Shown here piece after piece: positions 1 to 12,110 of a DNA stretch of 64,000 bases. The DNA lies in assembly GCA_949825065.1 (NCBI GenBank), contig OX463842.1, forward strand, positions 29,264,672-29,328,671, given 5' to 3'. The notes under the pieces are model-generated. The model did no database searches and was not told the origin of the DNA. It was given only the letters and a program-made list of their open reading frames with translations. The first letter of the stretch is position 1. Each line of letters opens with the position of its first letter. The stretch comes from Odontocerum albicorne. Lineage: Eukaryota; Arthropoda; Insecta; Trichoptera; Odontoceridae. The position numbers and the translations under genes were made by a program.

Positions 1-234
1 GTCTTCACTAGTTTTAAAAAAATCACAATACCTATACAATTTCCATTTCATTACTTCATGGAGATCTTTAAATTATAAACTCGTCCTTTACTAAAATTCA
101 CATGCCGAATTGAACTTGATTTTCGTTTTTAATAATCTGGATGCACATTAGAAAGGAATATTTTTTACAACTTTTTTTAAGATTATCATGAAATACGTGG
201 TTAGTGATGTTTTGAATATTGGCCATGTTTTTTC

Positions 235-400
235 TCCATTCATTAATCAACGAAATGATAATAAATGCTTACCATCATGCAATTTTCCTGTCGGAATAGG
301 CAGAGTTCCTGTCTCAGTACACGTTCTTAGCCTTTGCTATGTCCATATACTCTGCACGAGTTCTCTTAATAGTTGTCAGGCGCGTAAAACCACTTCTTTT
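235..400 (-). pseudogene. LINE family A 3' tail, truncated
   Basis: Minus-strand translation gives a short peptide of the type YMDIAKAKNVY followed by a stop, then AYSDRKIA, stop, W. The same ending recurs at about 2.6, 33.3, 35.9, 44.0 and 59.9 kb. In insect non-LTR retrotransposons this is the extreme C-terminal tail after the reverse transcriptase domain. Only the tail is present and it carries a stop, so this is a dead, 5'-truncated copy. The clade is not assigned. Confidence 0.5.
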
Positions 401-619
401 CCGTTGCATGAGATGTTGCTCCCGTCAGCAATATAATAAGAGACCCTTACACCATTCCTTGTACTTAAAAAGAAGTAAATCAAAATGCCTAAAAGAAACC
501 TTGTAGAATAAAGCCACAGCTAGAAACTAAACTTCCGCAAGTAGATATACGAGTATCTCAAAGTTTTTTTTGAAATATCTCCACCATTTGAATCTCCCAT
601 GAGCTCTATACCGATGCTC

Positions 620-2470
620 AATATTTTAACTTACTACCTACCAGTGCACTATAGAAGAATCTGACTATCCTAGGAGTCTCAGCAGACCTCAGTGTACCAC
701 GCCTCTCAGAGGGCATAGTAGACTGAAGTAGAAAAAACGAAGCTTATAACTTGTTGGTGATTTATCGAACAACACACAAGACTTTGTAATAAGGGATATC
801 GAGATGGTGAAATTTACGTCAAATTATCTGTGGTCATCGTAATGTTTAGTGTAGAGCTCATTATCACAAAATGTGGTTCAAATAATAAATATTAAATATT
901 TTCTTCACGAAATATTGTTTCGCAGCTGATATTGCCAATGGAGCCTATTAATTGTCTCAGCGGCTAAATCCGTTTATGTCATTCATGGATCATCGGATCG
1001 GAGATAATTGAACGAAATTTGTTTGTTTGGTCAATACTGAATATTTCACAATCAGTCTCTTGCGAACTTTCTCGAACAAACAACGACTTTGAAAAATTAA
1101 TTACACTGAAGCCCTGGTAATTCGATTGGATATTAATCCATCAATTATTTATTATTTGCCATTAATTTAAATTATATTAAAATGAATCGAGGCGTCAAAA
1201 ATTTAAGAGATTATGAAATTTTATAATTTTTTTTTTGGTCACGGGTACGGTTTAAGTTCTGGATCTAATTTGTCCACTTGACTTTACTGACCGCTCTCGA
1301 GGATGCTAATGTGAAGCAAGTACCAGAATACATCGTTACCTTATAATCCACAAAGTAACGATGCTGAGCAATTCTTACTATAGTTTTTCATTGGACCCAG
1401 TTTATCTGAGGATCGATCACAGGTAAACATGAGAAATAGAGGAGATAATACACACATAGCGATAATCCGTTTCTTTGTCAGTATAGGATACGGTGCCGTT
1501 TTTTCCTATCACAATATATCTCATCCACATATTCATTTTGTCAGCATTTCATCCCACATTCATTTGATATGTTCAAAACATGAAGGATATAATTTAGAAC
1601 AAAAATATGTACACAATTATTACGTGCTAATATTTCAAGGCATCACTTCATATTCATAGTTTATATGTCTAATAATCGATCTATAGTTTATAAAAATGTA
1701 CGAATACAAAAGTGACGTTTTCACTATGTGCTAGAGTTCGTAGGGTATTTCATATCCCTATCAACATGTCTCTTTATATAAATGATTGATTTTTACTTTC
1801 AGGGTCATGTGATAGCTCTGAAGGTAGAAAATACAATTTTTGTAATTAAAATATACTAATTGACCATGTGGAAAATGCAATAAGTATCACAAAAGTTTTA
1901 AAATTACTTCTTCGTAAAATCAGAACTTCAATCCTTTTTTCATTTTTAATTATCACAATACAACATTTACAATTTGAATTGCATTTATGGAAATGCGAGT
2001 CGTACAGTACAAATAAATACCAATGTAAAAATCCTTCGTTTTGTGGATATAAAGATCCCCTTCACCAGGTTAGAGACCTGTGATTAAGTGGTCTCATTCT
2101 TTAAGCAAAAAAATATATTTACATAATACTGAAACATTCATCTGAAATATTCATATCCTTACACACACTTAAATCCCAAGCTATCGTTATACACTTTTAA
2201 GTATGTTTCATTGTTCTTCGCTACAATTGTTAAATATTTTAAGTAAAACGATTTTAAAAATAGAAGAACACTTATGTTTGTCCAAAAAAAGAGCTCAATA
2301 ATGTGTATTCGACATTGATCTCATTATGTACGAATTAAGAAAACAGAACTGTATTAATTAGACACAATCGATTTCGATAGACACGCAGACAACAATAGCG
2401 AAACAGAACTCGATGGCCGTGGGCGATAAGAATGGTGCGAGTGCGAGTGCCGGTAACAAGATCACAGCGA
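620..2470. other. Unannotated AT-rich stretch
   Basis: I see no gene, RNA or clear repeat here. Open frames of 76 and 71 codons at 1429-1659 and 1868-2083 have no recognisable motif and AT-driven composition. A short GC-richer patch lies at about 2400-2470. Confidence 0.4.
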
Positions 2471-2473
2471 TAG

Positions 2474-3265
2474 TTACTCATTACTTAACATGCCGAAAAT
2501 TGAATGCTCGTGGATCATGAGAGATTTTTGCCAACTATGAATATTTTCTATTTTTTTTAATTTGTTCGTATCTACATCCTCCAAATATACAAACATACCA
2601 TCACGCCATCTCCACGCTTCCAAATTCACACAAACAGCTCTCGCCTCGTTTACATTCATAAATCTCGTCATACGTGTTTTTCTGTTTCTCATGCTTCTCT
2701 CTCAAAAATTCTCCAAATATTATGTTCATTTCTTAGTTCTACTAATAACATCCATCCAATATTATTTTCGTAATTTTACTAATAACACCCAATTCCAATG
2801 AATAGGGATACTTTATTCAATAATTTCTTACTCTGTTAAATGTTATTCTGCTCATATCACTCCCTTTCAATGCCCAAATTTCACTTCCGTACATCATACC
2901 ACTGTACATAATATTTTTTTTTGAAGAATTTGCGATTGGTTTATTGATAAAATCAGTACTAAGTTAGCCATTACCTATATTACCTGCAGCAACATGCTTT
3001 TAATATCTTTCTCCATCTCGCGTAAACATGGCCCCCAAATAGTAAAATTATTTGCCTTATTCTGGTCACATTGTTCATACATACATTGTAATTATTGGTT
3101 ATTCCACGCATACTTTGCACTTCTAACTTATATACTCGCTTAGTCGCTCTTTCTTTTCACATGTTCATACCATTTTAAAGGCCCTTTCTTCACATAGAAA
3201 CATCCATTTTATTTATGTATTCGTAACTGATGTTTTCATTCTGCCTTCTCTCATAAATTAACACT
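2474..3265 (-). pseudogene. LINE family A, RT C-terminal remnant (rearranged)
   Basis: On the minus strand, pieces of a non-LTR reverse transcriptase C-terminus appear in different frames. YLGAMFTRDGE and EKDIKSMLL lie near 3000-3050, the YGSEIWALK block near 2870-2900, and the tail RMTRFMNVNEARAVC near 2620-2690. A second piece, LKWYEHVKRK and the KRxYKLEVQ region, lies at about 3120-3190. It belongs downstream of the RT yet sits upstream here, so this is either two adjoining fragments or a rearranged copy. YGSEIWALK matches the commonly conserved YGxETW block of insect LINEs. Frameshifts and stops make it non-functional. Confidence 0.6.
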
Positions 3266-3550
3266 ACTAATGTTATACAAGTATTGTATTATATTTTCGT
3301 TGTATACATTAACATTTTGTAGGTTCATTGCTTTGTCAAAATATTTTCCAAACTATCAGAATGATGTCAAACAGGGTTCAAGCGAAATCCCTTTTTTGAA
3401 GATATTTGAGTTCAACAATTTTTTTAGCAAAGTATGCATACTTAGGTGCCTGGACGCGACAGAAGAGAAAAATGTGTACCAGAATAGAATAAAGTGCATA
3501 TATGGTACATATTCTCTCTGCCTACTGCAATATAGAGGGATATGACATAG

Positions 3551-3608
3551 TCGAACTCGTAACCTTCGGGCTGAAGGACAAGTATCTTATCAACTAGGCC
3601 ACGGATAT
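3551..3608 (-). repeat. SINE-A, tRNA-like head only
   Basis: The complement reads as a tRNA-like head: a GTGGCCTAGTTGATAAG-type A box, a degraded GGTT-type B box, and the characteristic GAAGGT/ACCTTC middle. It matches the head of the better copies at 46.4 and 56.5 kb. The body is missing. Confidence 0.55.
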
Positions 3609-3614
3609 CCTTAT

Positions 3615-5285
3615 ATCAATAATGCATTTCAAATATGCCGTTTTCATTTCATTCAAAATCTTTCATTGAATAAATGGCTAAAATTTTTACAATCTGTATG
3701 CTAACATTGATAGATTATCATTTACAACTCCTAAAAACACCACTTTTTGTTAACAATATGCAAATTTAAAGTATCTTATAAAATAACCACTCATAATCAG
3801 TCGTTTGGAGATTTTATTTTATTGTTCCAATGTTATTTGATTTGGGAAAAAATGCGTAGGAGAAAAATAATTTCGAATTAAGTCAATGTACGAGCTATGT
3901 ACAATAAATCACATTTATTGATGGTCATTGAATTCAATTTTGATCAGCAATTTCACTTCTCAATAAGGCTTTCCCTCGTCTCTACGCTGAGCTGATTATT
4001 ACTATTCGTAGTAATTACACTGATGCATTTCCTCTGAAACAGGTCTTAAAATATGTCAAATATTTAAAATATATATTCATAGATATAAATTACCATTAAT
4101 TTTAATAAATATATTTTTTAGCTTAAAAGCAAAATTTGATCAGTGTAATACAAACCTTAAATGTGTATAATTGTTTCAAACCGATCAGTGATGACCCTTA
4201 TGGTTTAGGTGGTAGAACGTTTGACAACGATTGATTCTTTATGGAGCCAAAAAAATAGAAAACGCAGCCAAAAAGAAATCGCATTAGAGAAGTGGGAATG
4301 GTTAGCAAGCACGCTTACCATGAGACCATTTACGTTGACCTCTAAATAATAATATCTCATCTCGTCGAACAAATTTTATAGTTCGTGATTTCAAGATCTT
4401 ATAAAATTAAGTATTTTTTTTTCCTCTCTTTAAGATTCAATGTACCACAGTCTTCCAAATTTCTTAATTTTGAATAACTTCATTCCACAACCCAATCATA
4501 AAAACTTTAAGGGTTTCCGCATGTAGTTTTATGTGATCAGCCAATTGCCTACACGGGTGATCAAGCGATCTGATACCTGTTCCGCTGTAGGGTGACCAAT
4601 CCACCTTAATCATTTTTAATTAATAACCGGTATAACTTTTGCTACAATAGCTGTGTTTGAATTCTGCGTGTCGTTCTTCTTTACTAGTTCGAGATCCCTC
4701 GAAGTATTCGTCTATCATACACCTATAACTAATTTTCGAACATAAATATCTCTTCTGTTTCAGTGATTAATCCCATGCTTCGCATCCATAAAACACTACA
4801 TGCTTGATTATGAGTTATAGATTTAGAATATAGTAGTTCTATATTTATTTTAATTACCCAAAGAAAAGACAAGGCTATTCGCTCATTTCAATCAGGGTTC
4901 CAGATCCGATAACAGGTAACATCTCGAAGTAAGGAAATATCTTATGTGCATGCCACTTTCGTCATTCTCAAATGTTTAATTTAAACACTTAATTTCCACA
5001 ATTCAACGTATAGACTTAGGACTCTGTATTTCTGCCAGTTACTACTGTAGCTTGTTTTTTTTGCACAAAACACTCGCAACAGGGTGAATTACCTAAACCA
5101 AAAAAAAGTTTTTTTTAACATTTTCTGCGATAGTACTCGTAACTCAGAAGTTAAGGAAAGAAATAAACCATCATTATTTAAAAAAATATACCATCAGAGA
5201 GGTGTGTCCTTTGGTAACTTGATTTAAATAATTTTCCTTTTGTCTCCTAAGATTTTAACTCAGCGATATAACAAGATCCTTACTT
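3615..5285. other. Unannotated AT-rich stretch
   Basis: I found no gene or classified repeat. The composition is AT-rich with short homopolymers only. Confidence 0.35.
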
Positions 5286-5289
5286 TTTG

Positions 5290-5530
5290 TACTACACTCC
5301 CCCTTAAGCCGGATGTGTTACTATAACATATCGGAAGATCTACAAAGGTTTCTTTGTAGATCGTCTTCCTTTGGTAAGTTACCAAATATGTTTTTCTAAA
5401 CATATGTAGATGCGGGGAAGTATCGAATCTAATGGTCCCAGACACTACTTTAAGATATTTTTAATCTCTCAATAATAATAGGTTTAAAACCTGAGTTAAA
5501 GCGCCCTTTAGGAGAGTCTGCTTTCTAATA
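5290..5530 (+). repeat. Hairpin-rich dispersed repeat C, uninterrupted copy
   Basis: This copy aligns by eye with 16692-16886 plus 18158-18215, and partly with 44966-45104. It holds three hairpins in a row: an 11-bp perfect stem (GATCTACAAAG) with a 4-nt loop at 5337-5362, the near-palindrome TTGGTAAGTTACCAA at 5371-5385, and ATATGTTT...AAACATAT around 5386-5405. It continues through a conserved TCAATAA...GAGTTA segment at 5468-5500. No coding capacity is visible. The stacked hairpins suggest a non-autonomous foldback element, but I cannot define its ends. Confidence 0.55.
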
Positions 5531-7316
5531 AATTGCCCTTTTATTATCATTTAAGCTATTGCATAATAAAAAAAAGATCTTTCATAATAATTGAAAATGT
5601 GAAAGAATTACCAGGGAGATACACCTTATTGTTTTTGAAGTAGACTTCATTTGAATCGATGTTGCTTCTACTTTTTTAATCATATTTTAACTCGTGTGTT
5701 ACAAGAACATTAATAATCAAGACAGACAATATTCAATGTTTATTTGTGTGTATTTTGTTAAAGGTGTAGTTTGAAAAAATAAAATAGTGTCATGAAATAT
5801 AAATATACTTTGTGACATAAAATATGTTGCCCAACTGGCCAAGGCTGTTTCTAAGAAAATCAATATTTCACTTGAAAAAAAACTGTTACAGCGTAGAAAT
5901 CAGCAAAGAGGCTGGAAATAAATATTTCTTAGCATAAATTTTTCATCACAATGATTTTTAGACGGAAAAAATGCGGAACTAAACTAACAGTGAAAACATT
6001 GCTAGATTATAATCTCTTTCTTTATAACAAGAGTTGACAAACCATTGGAACATATTCCACTATTTAGTTTAATAAATTTACTTATTGTGTAGGTAAATTT
6101 ATTAAAATATTTGATGTATTAAAAAATAATGAACCCTAAAAAAACAGTAGGTATATCGTTAAACATACAGTTTTCCTGTAAAAATAGAACTTAATCATAT
6201 AAACTCTGACTGATTTTGCTTTAAATGTTGATCATTGAATTTCAATTTTACGATACATTTTGAAAATATACTTTTGAAAGATTGGTTCATCCCATGTTTA
6301 TTTAACGAAGGTAATCAAAAGAAAATTATGTTTCGAAGTAATTAGGATTGTGTATTTTACATGCTTAAGATTACCAGAAGTAGCAAAAGTTAAAAATAAT
6401 AAAACAAAGCTTTACTGCACTTAAATAAATAAAATAGTTTATTTAATTTTATTCGTCTCATTTATTTCGATTTTAGATTATTCGCCGATTTTACGCTAGG
6501 TGCATTTTTTTAAATGGAGGCATTTTTATTACTTTAGTAACACTGATATTTATTGGTAGAATTAAGGATAACTGGAGAAATTTTAAACTATTTATGCTTC
6601 AAAGAATTTTATCTCTAAATAATACAATTCATTTCAAGTCCGCCATTTGGTTGTTGTTTCATGTTGAGCCGTTGGTGCGAATATACTATAGTTACCTATG
6701 ATAAAAATTACCAAGTATCGACATTGTTATGCCGTGATCCGTGGGCAATTGGTGGGGAAACGCAATGCGATAAAACACTTGTATATGTCTGTTTAACTTA
6801 AAAGTATTATAAATACAATTTTTTAAGCCTAACCTAGCAAAAACAAATCAATGTAAATAATTATACTCAAAAGAGCAACTCGTAAATTCATGTGAGCAAA
6901 CAAATGCAAGAAAAAAGTTCAAGCAAATGTTTTCTATTTAAAGGGTTTATAAAAAAAGAGTAACTCTGATTTATGCAAAGTAACTAAAAAAATTAAGTGA
7001 CTGCTTTATTTTTTAAAAAACAATGAAACAATTACCTCTTGTTGGAATGGCAATCTATCCTAGTTACGATGATGTCTCCAATTGGAAAATTATGAACACA
7101 ATGCTAAAACTCGCTTGACTAAAATATTACTTCAGAATTCCAATTTTATATGTATTAAAAATGAATAAAAATGTTCATACAAAAAAATATTAAATTATAT
7201 TTACCAGAAAATAAAATCAAAACGCTTGAATAACCAAAACGCACCATAAAATGAGTAAAAATAATACCTAAATCTAACAATAAATCTTACAGCAACATAC
7301 TAACTGTTAATGATTT
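5531..7316. other. Unannotated AT-rich stretch
   Basis: Strongly AT-rich with no open frame of note and no repeat that I could match elsewhere in the window. Confidence 0.35.
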
Positions 7317-7496
7317 ATGACCAATATTTGTTGCAGAACATTGCAACAAAAACATTTCTCTCCGGAGCTAAACTGGCAACACGGAGTTGGCTTGGCATCT
7401 GTCACTTTCGCGCCAGAATCTCAAGATGATAATCCAGTAGATTTCTCGGAGAAATTAGGTGAACGAGATGCGATTGTGCGTGTTATGGGTACATAA
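7317..7496 (+). CDS. Possible exon or coding remnant, unknown product
   Basis: A 59-codon frame starts at ATG 7317 and ends at TAA 7494-7496. The peptide looks like ordinary protein sequence (core segments HFSPELNWQHGVGLASVTF and DFSEKLGERDAIVRVMGT), and its base composition is clearly richer in G+C than the flanks. After the TAA the same frame continues for about 30 more sensible codons (APFDLRLGKLFDRKLLENDG) to about 7584, which suggests a single nonsense change in a longer coding sequence. Alternatively it is a spliced exon: CAG at 7334-7336 could be an acceptor, and the GGGTACAT at 7487-7494 a donor just before the stop. I do not recognise the protein. It could equally be a fragment of a transposon ORF. 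Confidence 0.35.
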   Translation: MTNICCRTLQQKHFSPELNWQHGVGLASVTFAPESQDDNPVDFSEKLGERDAIVRVMGT

Positions 7497-7599
7497 GCTC
7501 CGTTTGATTTGCGTTTGGGAAAGCTGTTCGATCGCAAGTTGTTGGAAAACGATGGAATTATAATATTACTACTTAGTTTATATTAACAAGTTATTAAGG

Positions 7600-9420
7600 A
7601 AATTATTTGACACGTAAATATGTAACAGAATTTATTGTAGTCACACAAGTTTAAAGTTTGACTTAAATAAAATTTGTTACATATTTTATATAATATTAAG
7701 ACTTCTTCCAGAATTTATGTTGGGAAGCTGCAAATTTATTTAAAGCTGGTATATATGCTGGTTTGATAAATGAAGTTGAAAATAAAAATTACGGAAGAAT
7801 ATGTTATTAACTTTACTATAAAAGTGATCTTATTTTTTTGTTTAAGTATTATTTTGATACTAACAATTCCACAGGTGTAAAAAAATTATGGATCAAGTGT
7901 TAGATGAATAACAAATAAATGAAATAATTTTGAAATAGTTTCCTAATAATGATATTAAATATAAAAAAATGCGTGCTTCGTAGTTTAAAATATATAATTT
8001 TTTATTGATTAAAAAAAAAACCTTCGTAATATTACAAAAAAATATAAACGATATATTTTTGTCAATTTTCATTTTTGTTTCATGAATCTCAAAATATTTC
8101 TAGACTAATAATAATAATTGACGATTAACGACGAACTGACGCGTTAAAAATATGAAATATTTGAAAATAAATATCATCGAAAAAACACGTCATTTTTAGA
8201 TTTATTTATTAGGATACGATTATTTGTATACGGAAGGATACGATTATTTCAACAGGAATTAATTGTACTCGTATTTTGATTCCATAACAATTCTAATCGA
8301 TCCAGTAAACTAAAAATTAATGATTTCCAAAGCAAATTGATTAAATATATTATTAAAAAAAGGATGTCCGTTATCCCTTCAATAATGTTACATAATATTT
8401 TTAATTAAATGTAATATCTATGATGATTAAAACTTATAGTTGAATAATTTTGATCATTAGGCCTAAAAGGGATATTTTATCATTACCTCTTCTTCAGGCG
8501 TAATATTTTTTCTGCCATAATATGTCAAATGCTATTAATATCATTACTTTCTTTATTTTCATTGATACAATTATTCAGTTTTCACTTTCAACGTTTATCT
8601 AAATCACATAATAAATTAAGTACCAGAGTTCCATTTATGGAGCAAATAGCCAATCATAAGTATGAGAACATTATACATTTAAAAAAAATAGTTAAACGAT
8701 TATCTTCCTATTCATCATGATATATTAGCCTGAATTTGTTTAATGGGATTAATACAAGAAAAAAAGTTCTTAAAAAAAGGGATGCCAAAATAATTTATTT
8801 TAAAATATCTGTATGGACTAATAATAGTGAATGACACGCATGAAGGGAATATATTTGAGTGTTATGGAATTGTTATATCACGTTTATCTCATTTCTAACG
8901 TTGGTTAAATTCCGTGAAAATTTTTAACGCATTCGTTTTATAACATAAGTGTACTCGTATTATAACGCATGTTTTGATGGGATTGTGCTTTTCAGATATT
9001 TTTTTGGAAAATATAATAGGTTTTTCTATAATTTGACGCAATAAGTTAAATTCCTCATTTCTGGGGCACTTTAACCAAATTAAGTATGTAATTAATTAGA
9101 AGTCGAAAAGAAGTTTCAAATTAATTTAAGTGTTTAAAATTTTAAATTACTGTTAACGATCCTATAAATACTTAACGAGACAATCAACGCGCGGTTTTTC
9201 TGAAACCTTACTTTTCACAAACCTGGATCACGAGCCTATGTATAAAATTTGAATCAATTTTGTTATTTAAGGCTAGAATTCAGAAAAAAAATGTTTTCTC
9301 TTCTTGTAACTCTTGAGTTTTCCACGGTCCTAAGGGGTTTTCAATTCAATTTAACTTCCACAATTATTCAATCGAGTTACGGAAGTCGAGTTTGATATAC
9401 ATCCTTATTGTTCATTTTCA
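7600..9420. other. Unannotated AT-rich stretch
   Basis: No gene or repeat is recognised. The 63-codon frame at 8529-8720 is low-complexity hydrophobic and AT-driven. Confidence 0.35.
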
Positions 9421-9430
9421 TACCAATTAT

Positions 9431-9600
9431 ATTGTATTGCATTACTTTTTTGTTATATATAATACAACCTGACTGTCTTATTCCTATGTGGCAATCTCTT
9501 TCTACCAGCTAAAAAGATGTATCCGTAAAAGAGAAAACTAGACTAGAAACCTATTTGAAAAAATGGTTACCAACAAAAATCGAATCAGCAACCATTGGTC
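9431..9600 (-). repeat. SINE-A copy
   Basis: The complement shows the SINE-A body: a segment before the GGTTG-type motif, the GCCACATxGGAATAA-type stretch, the CAGGTTGTA motif and a TAATACAATATA-type tail. The tRNA-like head at the high-coordinate end is eroded (A and B boxes barely visible at about 9575-9600). Confidence 0.55.
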
Positions 9601-10375
9601 AGAACATTTTACCAGTTAAATTACAGAGATCGTCAATTTTTAATAGCTCATTATTTTCTTTAAAACTGTCCTCATTCTTATTTTTAGTTAATATTTTCGC
9701 TTAGAAAACAGAAATTTAACCAAAAAACTTGTATTTTTTCCCTTTCTTATCTATCTTACGAGTAAGTATTTATTTTATTTTTATTATTTTCAGCAATTAT
9801 TTTTACTTTCATACACTTTTTTCTTCTACTATAATGAAATTTATCATTTTATATGAGAAATTAAAAGATAGCAAATTTTTTCCATTCCGTGGTCTAACTT
9901 TCAAATGTCAAGGTTGACACCAAACTCTCATTACGTATACTGCAATATTTGCATCACCCATAAAGATAAAACAATCATTATGTTTTTTATAAAGAAATAA
10001 ATTACTTTATGAGCAATATGACTGACTTAATTTAGTAACGGTTATTCCTTATTATCAAAACACGCTTTTAAGTTATACAAAGTCATGCTTGATAAAATAA
10101 ATGTTTATCAGATATTTAATACGCAGTTTGCGCAGTCAAATGATCAGCATTATAGGAAGTTATTTTACGCTCTCAGTGGGACTCAATTGAATTCATTTTA
10201 ATAATGCTGTTTTGTTTAGTTCAGGTTGTTTTCAATAAAGATTCTTGAATTATTCAAGTAGATAATTTTAAAATTTTGTAACAGTTTCAATCAAGTTGTT
10301 TAACAATTATGTAACTGTTTCATAAAAATAAATAAAAGCATCGTTTTAAATCGTTATGGAAAATATTGATACAAG

Positions 10376-10848
10376 TGTAGGGTACCCACGTCCCTAAATA
10401 TTGTTAACATGCAGAGTCAACGACCGATGAATCAACCTCTGGATATCTACAATTGTCACATACCAGAAACGTCAACACTGTTTACACGCAAATAATATTT
10501 ACATCGCATTCCAAGGTAGAAAGAGAACATATCACGCCGTCTCGCCGTTTCGACAATAAATATCCTACCCACTGTAGTATCCGCAGCGCTTGCGTCTGCC
10601 TCAGCACGCGCAGGAGTGAGATCGAGATATACCTCGGACGCATTCACGCGTCCCGTTCTGAAATTCTATATATACCTACTTATCGATGAATAAAGGCACT
10701 TGTTATTAATCGCTTGACCATTCATTTCTGTGTATTATTTACCGACTATCCACTCTCACTTTTATCGCATTCCTCAATTGACGTATTTTATTTTAAATAC
10801 AAACAAATCAAAATCATCACGACGTATCAAATTAAGCATCCCGCTACA
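10376..10848 (+). mobile_element. Solo LTR of a Ty3/gypsy-like retrotransposon
   Basis: The 473-bp block starts TGTAGGG and ends CCGCTACA, a short terminal inverted repeat typical of LTRs (TG...CA). It is flanked directly by CAAG at 10372-10375 and CAAG at 10849-10852, a 4-bp target-site duplication of the size made by Ty3/gypsy integrases. Inside are a TATATATA promoter-like motif at about 10666-10673 and AATAAA at 10689-10694, in the expected U3-R order. It is less AT-rich than its surroundings. No primer-binding site, gag or pol follows, so the interior has been lost, most simply by LTR-LTR recombination. The orientation is inferred from the order of TATA and AATAAA. Confidence 0.72.
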
Positions 10849-11029
10849 CAAGTATTATTCGGTAAATGTAAGTATCAGGTTAAGTAAAATATAAATATTG
10901 GTTTCCTTTCTCAGGGCATTGCTGGATCTGGAGTGTTATTGCCAAAAGAGAATAGTGCTCAGCATCTTATTATATTTTGTCTTGAAAGTAGTTTCGTATT
11001 TTAAGGTCAAATTCAAACACAAAATGACA

Positions 11030-11300
11030 CCAAATGCTCTTGGACGGTGGTTTCTGATATTTTCAGTATTCCAGCTATCTCTCGTACCGTAGAACGTTGG
11101 TTATTCTTGATTAACACCTTGATTTGGTCGTCATCAATGGTAATCGGCCTTTCATAGCGAACATCTTCTTCGAGTGTCGTATCACCATTAAGGAATTTTC
11201 GAAATCACATTTGATACACACTATCCTTCAATGTATCACCGCAATACATTGTACATAACATCTTTTTAAAGAACACATTATTTTTCACCTTTAAAATGAC
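11030..11300 (-). pseudogene. Mariner transposase N-terminal DNA-binding fragment
   Basis: Complement translation gives a run with FLNGDTTLEEDVRYERP, then DDQIKVLIKNNQRSTVREIA and ILKISETTVQEHL. This corresponds to the bipartite helix-turn-helix region of mariner transposases (the GDxxLxDxxRxGRP linker followed by the second HTH). It lies nearest the irritans-type relatives, judging by REIAxILKIS. The upstream start is obscured by a stop. The catalytic domain expected at lower coordinates is not recognisable, so this is a 5' remnant. It is distinct from the other three mariners in the window. Confidence 0.62.
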
Positions 11301-11722
11301 ACAAAAAGATCGCTCAATCAATTTGAGTAAACCGTCGTCAAAATGATACTCTAGTGTACCTTTCATAATAATATACATTCATCACGTTTGGAATGAAGTT
11401 GGAAGTAATGAAAATGTTGTCCTAACTACATCTATCCAAGAAATACGAAACTGCTTTCTGGACAATAAATAAAATAGGTTCTTGCGTTAAAATATACAAT
11501 GCTATTTGTTTATATAATATACATCATATATGTACCTATTTGGGTTTGGTAATTTTTGTTTTCTGACATATTGCTTTAATAATGTTTGATTTTTTTGTTT
11601 CTTAAATTTAAATATGTAATTCTCATCTACCTATATATGTAAATTTCTTTAAAATAGTTCAACTAGCTCCTTTTTGCTACTCAAAAAGTTAAGCAAAAGA
11701 AAAAACGGCGCTACTTTACAGT

Positions 11723-12110
11723 ATGTTCCTTTTACGACAAAGTGAGCTGCCACTTAAGTACAAAAGTCTTCAGCCTGAAGAAGATACCATGCCGGTTAGG
11801 TCTGCCGCATGGTCAGATGATGTTAGAGTTAATATTGGATACCTCTCCCCTCAGTATTCCAACTGTCAACTAGAGTCGATAGGAAACTTATTGTTTACCC
11901 TCCAACCACAGAACCCAACCCGAATGTTTACCGCTAGAAGCGTGTATGTGTACCAGTTCGAACAGAATTCAATCTTGTTTGTGCTCTCCTGATGATGAGG
12001 TGAAAGCCTTGAAACCGGTAGAGTTATACCGTTACAAAAAGTGGAATACACAGTGTTAAATTACAATGTCTTTAAACCTCCACAGTGTTAATGCCTTAAC
12101 TATAGATAAT
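11723..12110 (+). repeat. Unclassified repeat, possible Penelope-like terminal region
   Basis: An 89-codon frame ends at a GATGATGA...GAAACCGG segment (11990-12020), followed by a CGGTA/TACCG stem. The stretch from about 12045 to 12110 (CACAGTGTTAAATT, then GTCTTTAAACCTCCACAG) recurs at 21905-21960. CTGATGA with a later GAAA, followed by a stem, resembles degenerate hammerhead-bearing ends of Penelope-like elements. Stem I does not pair, so I cannot call a ribozyme. No reverse transcriptase motif is visible. Confidence 0.25.

Noticed and set aside
10453..10689. Opposed 78- and 63-codon frames
   Set aside because: They lie inside the solo LTR and have no domain.
11990..12040. Hammerhead ribozyme
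   Set aside because: CTGATGA and GAAA are present with stem-like segments, but stem I flanks do not pair and stem II needs an extra base.
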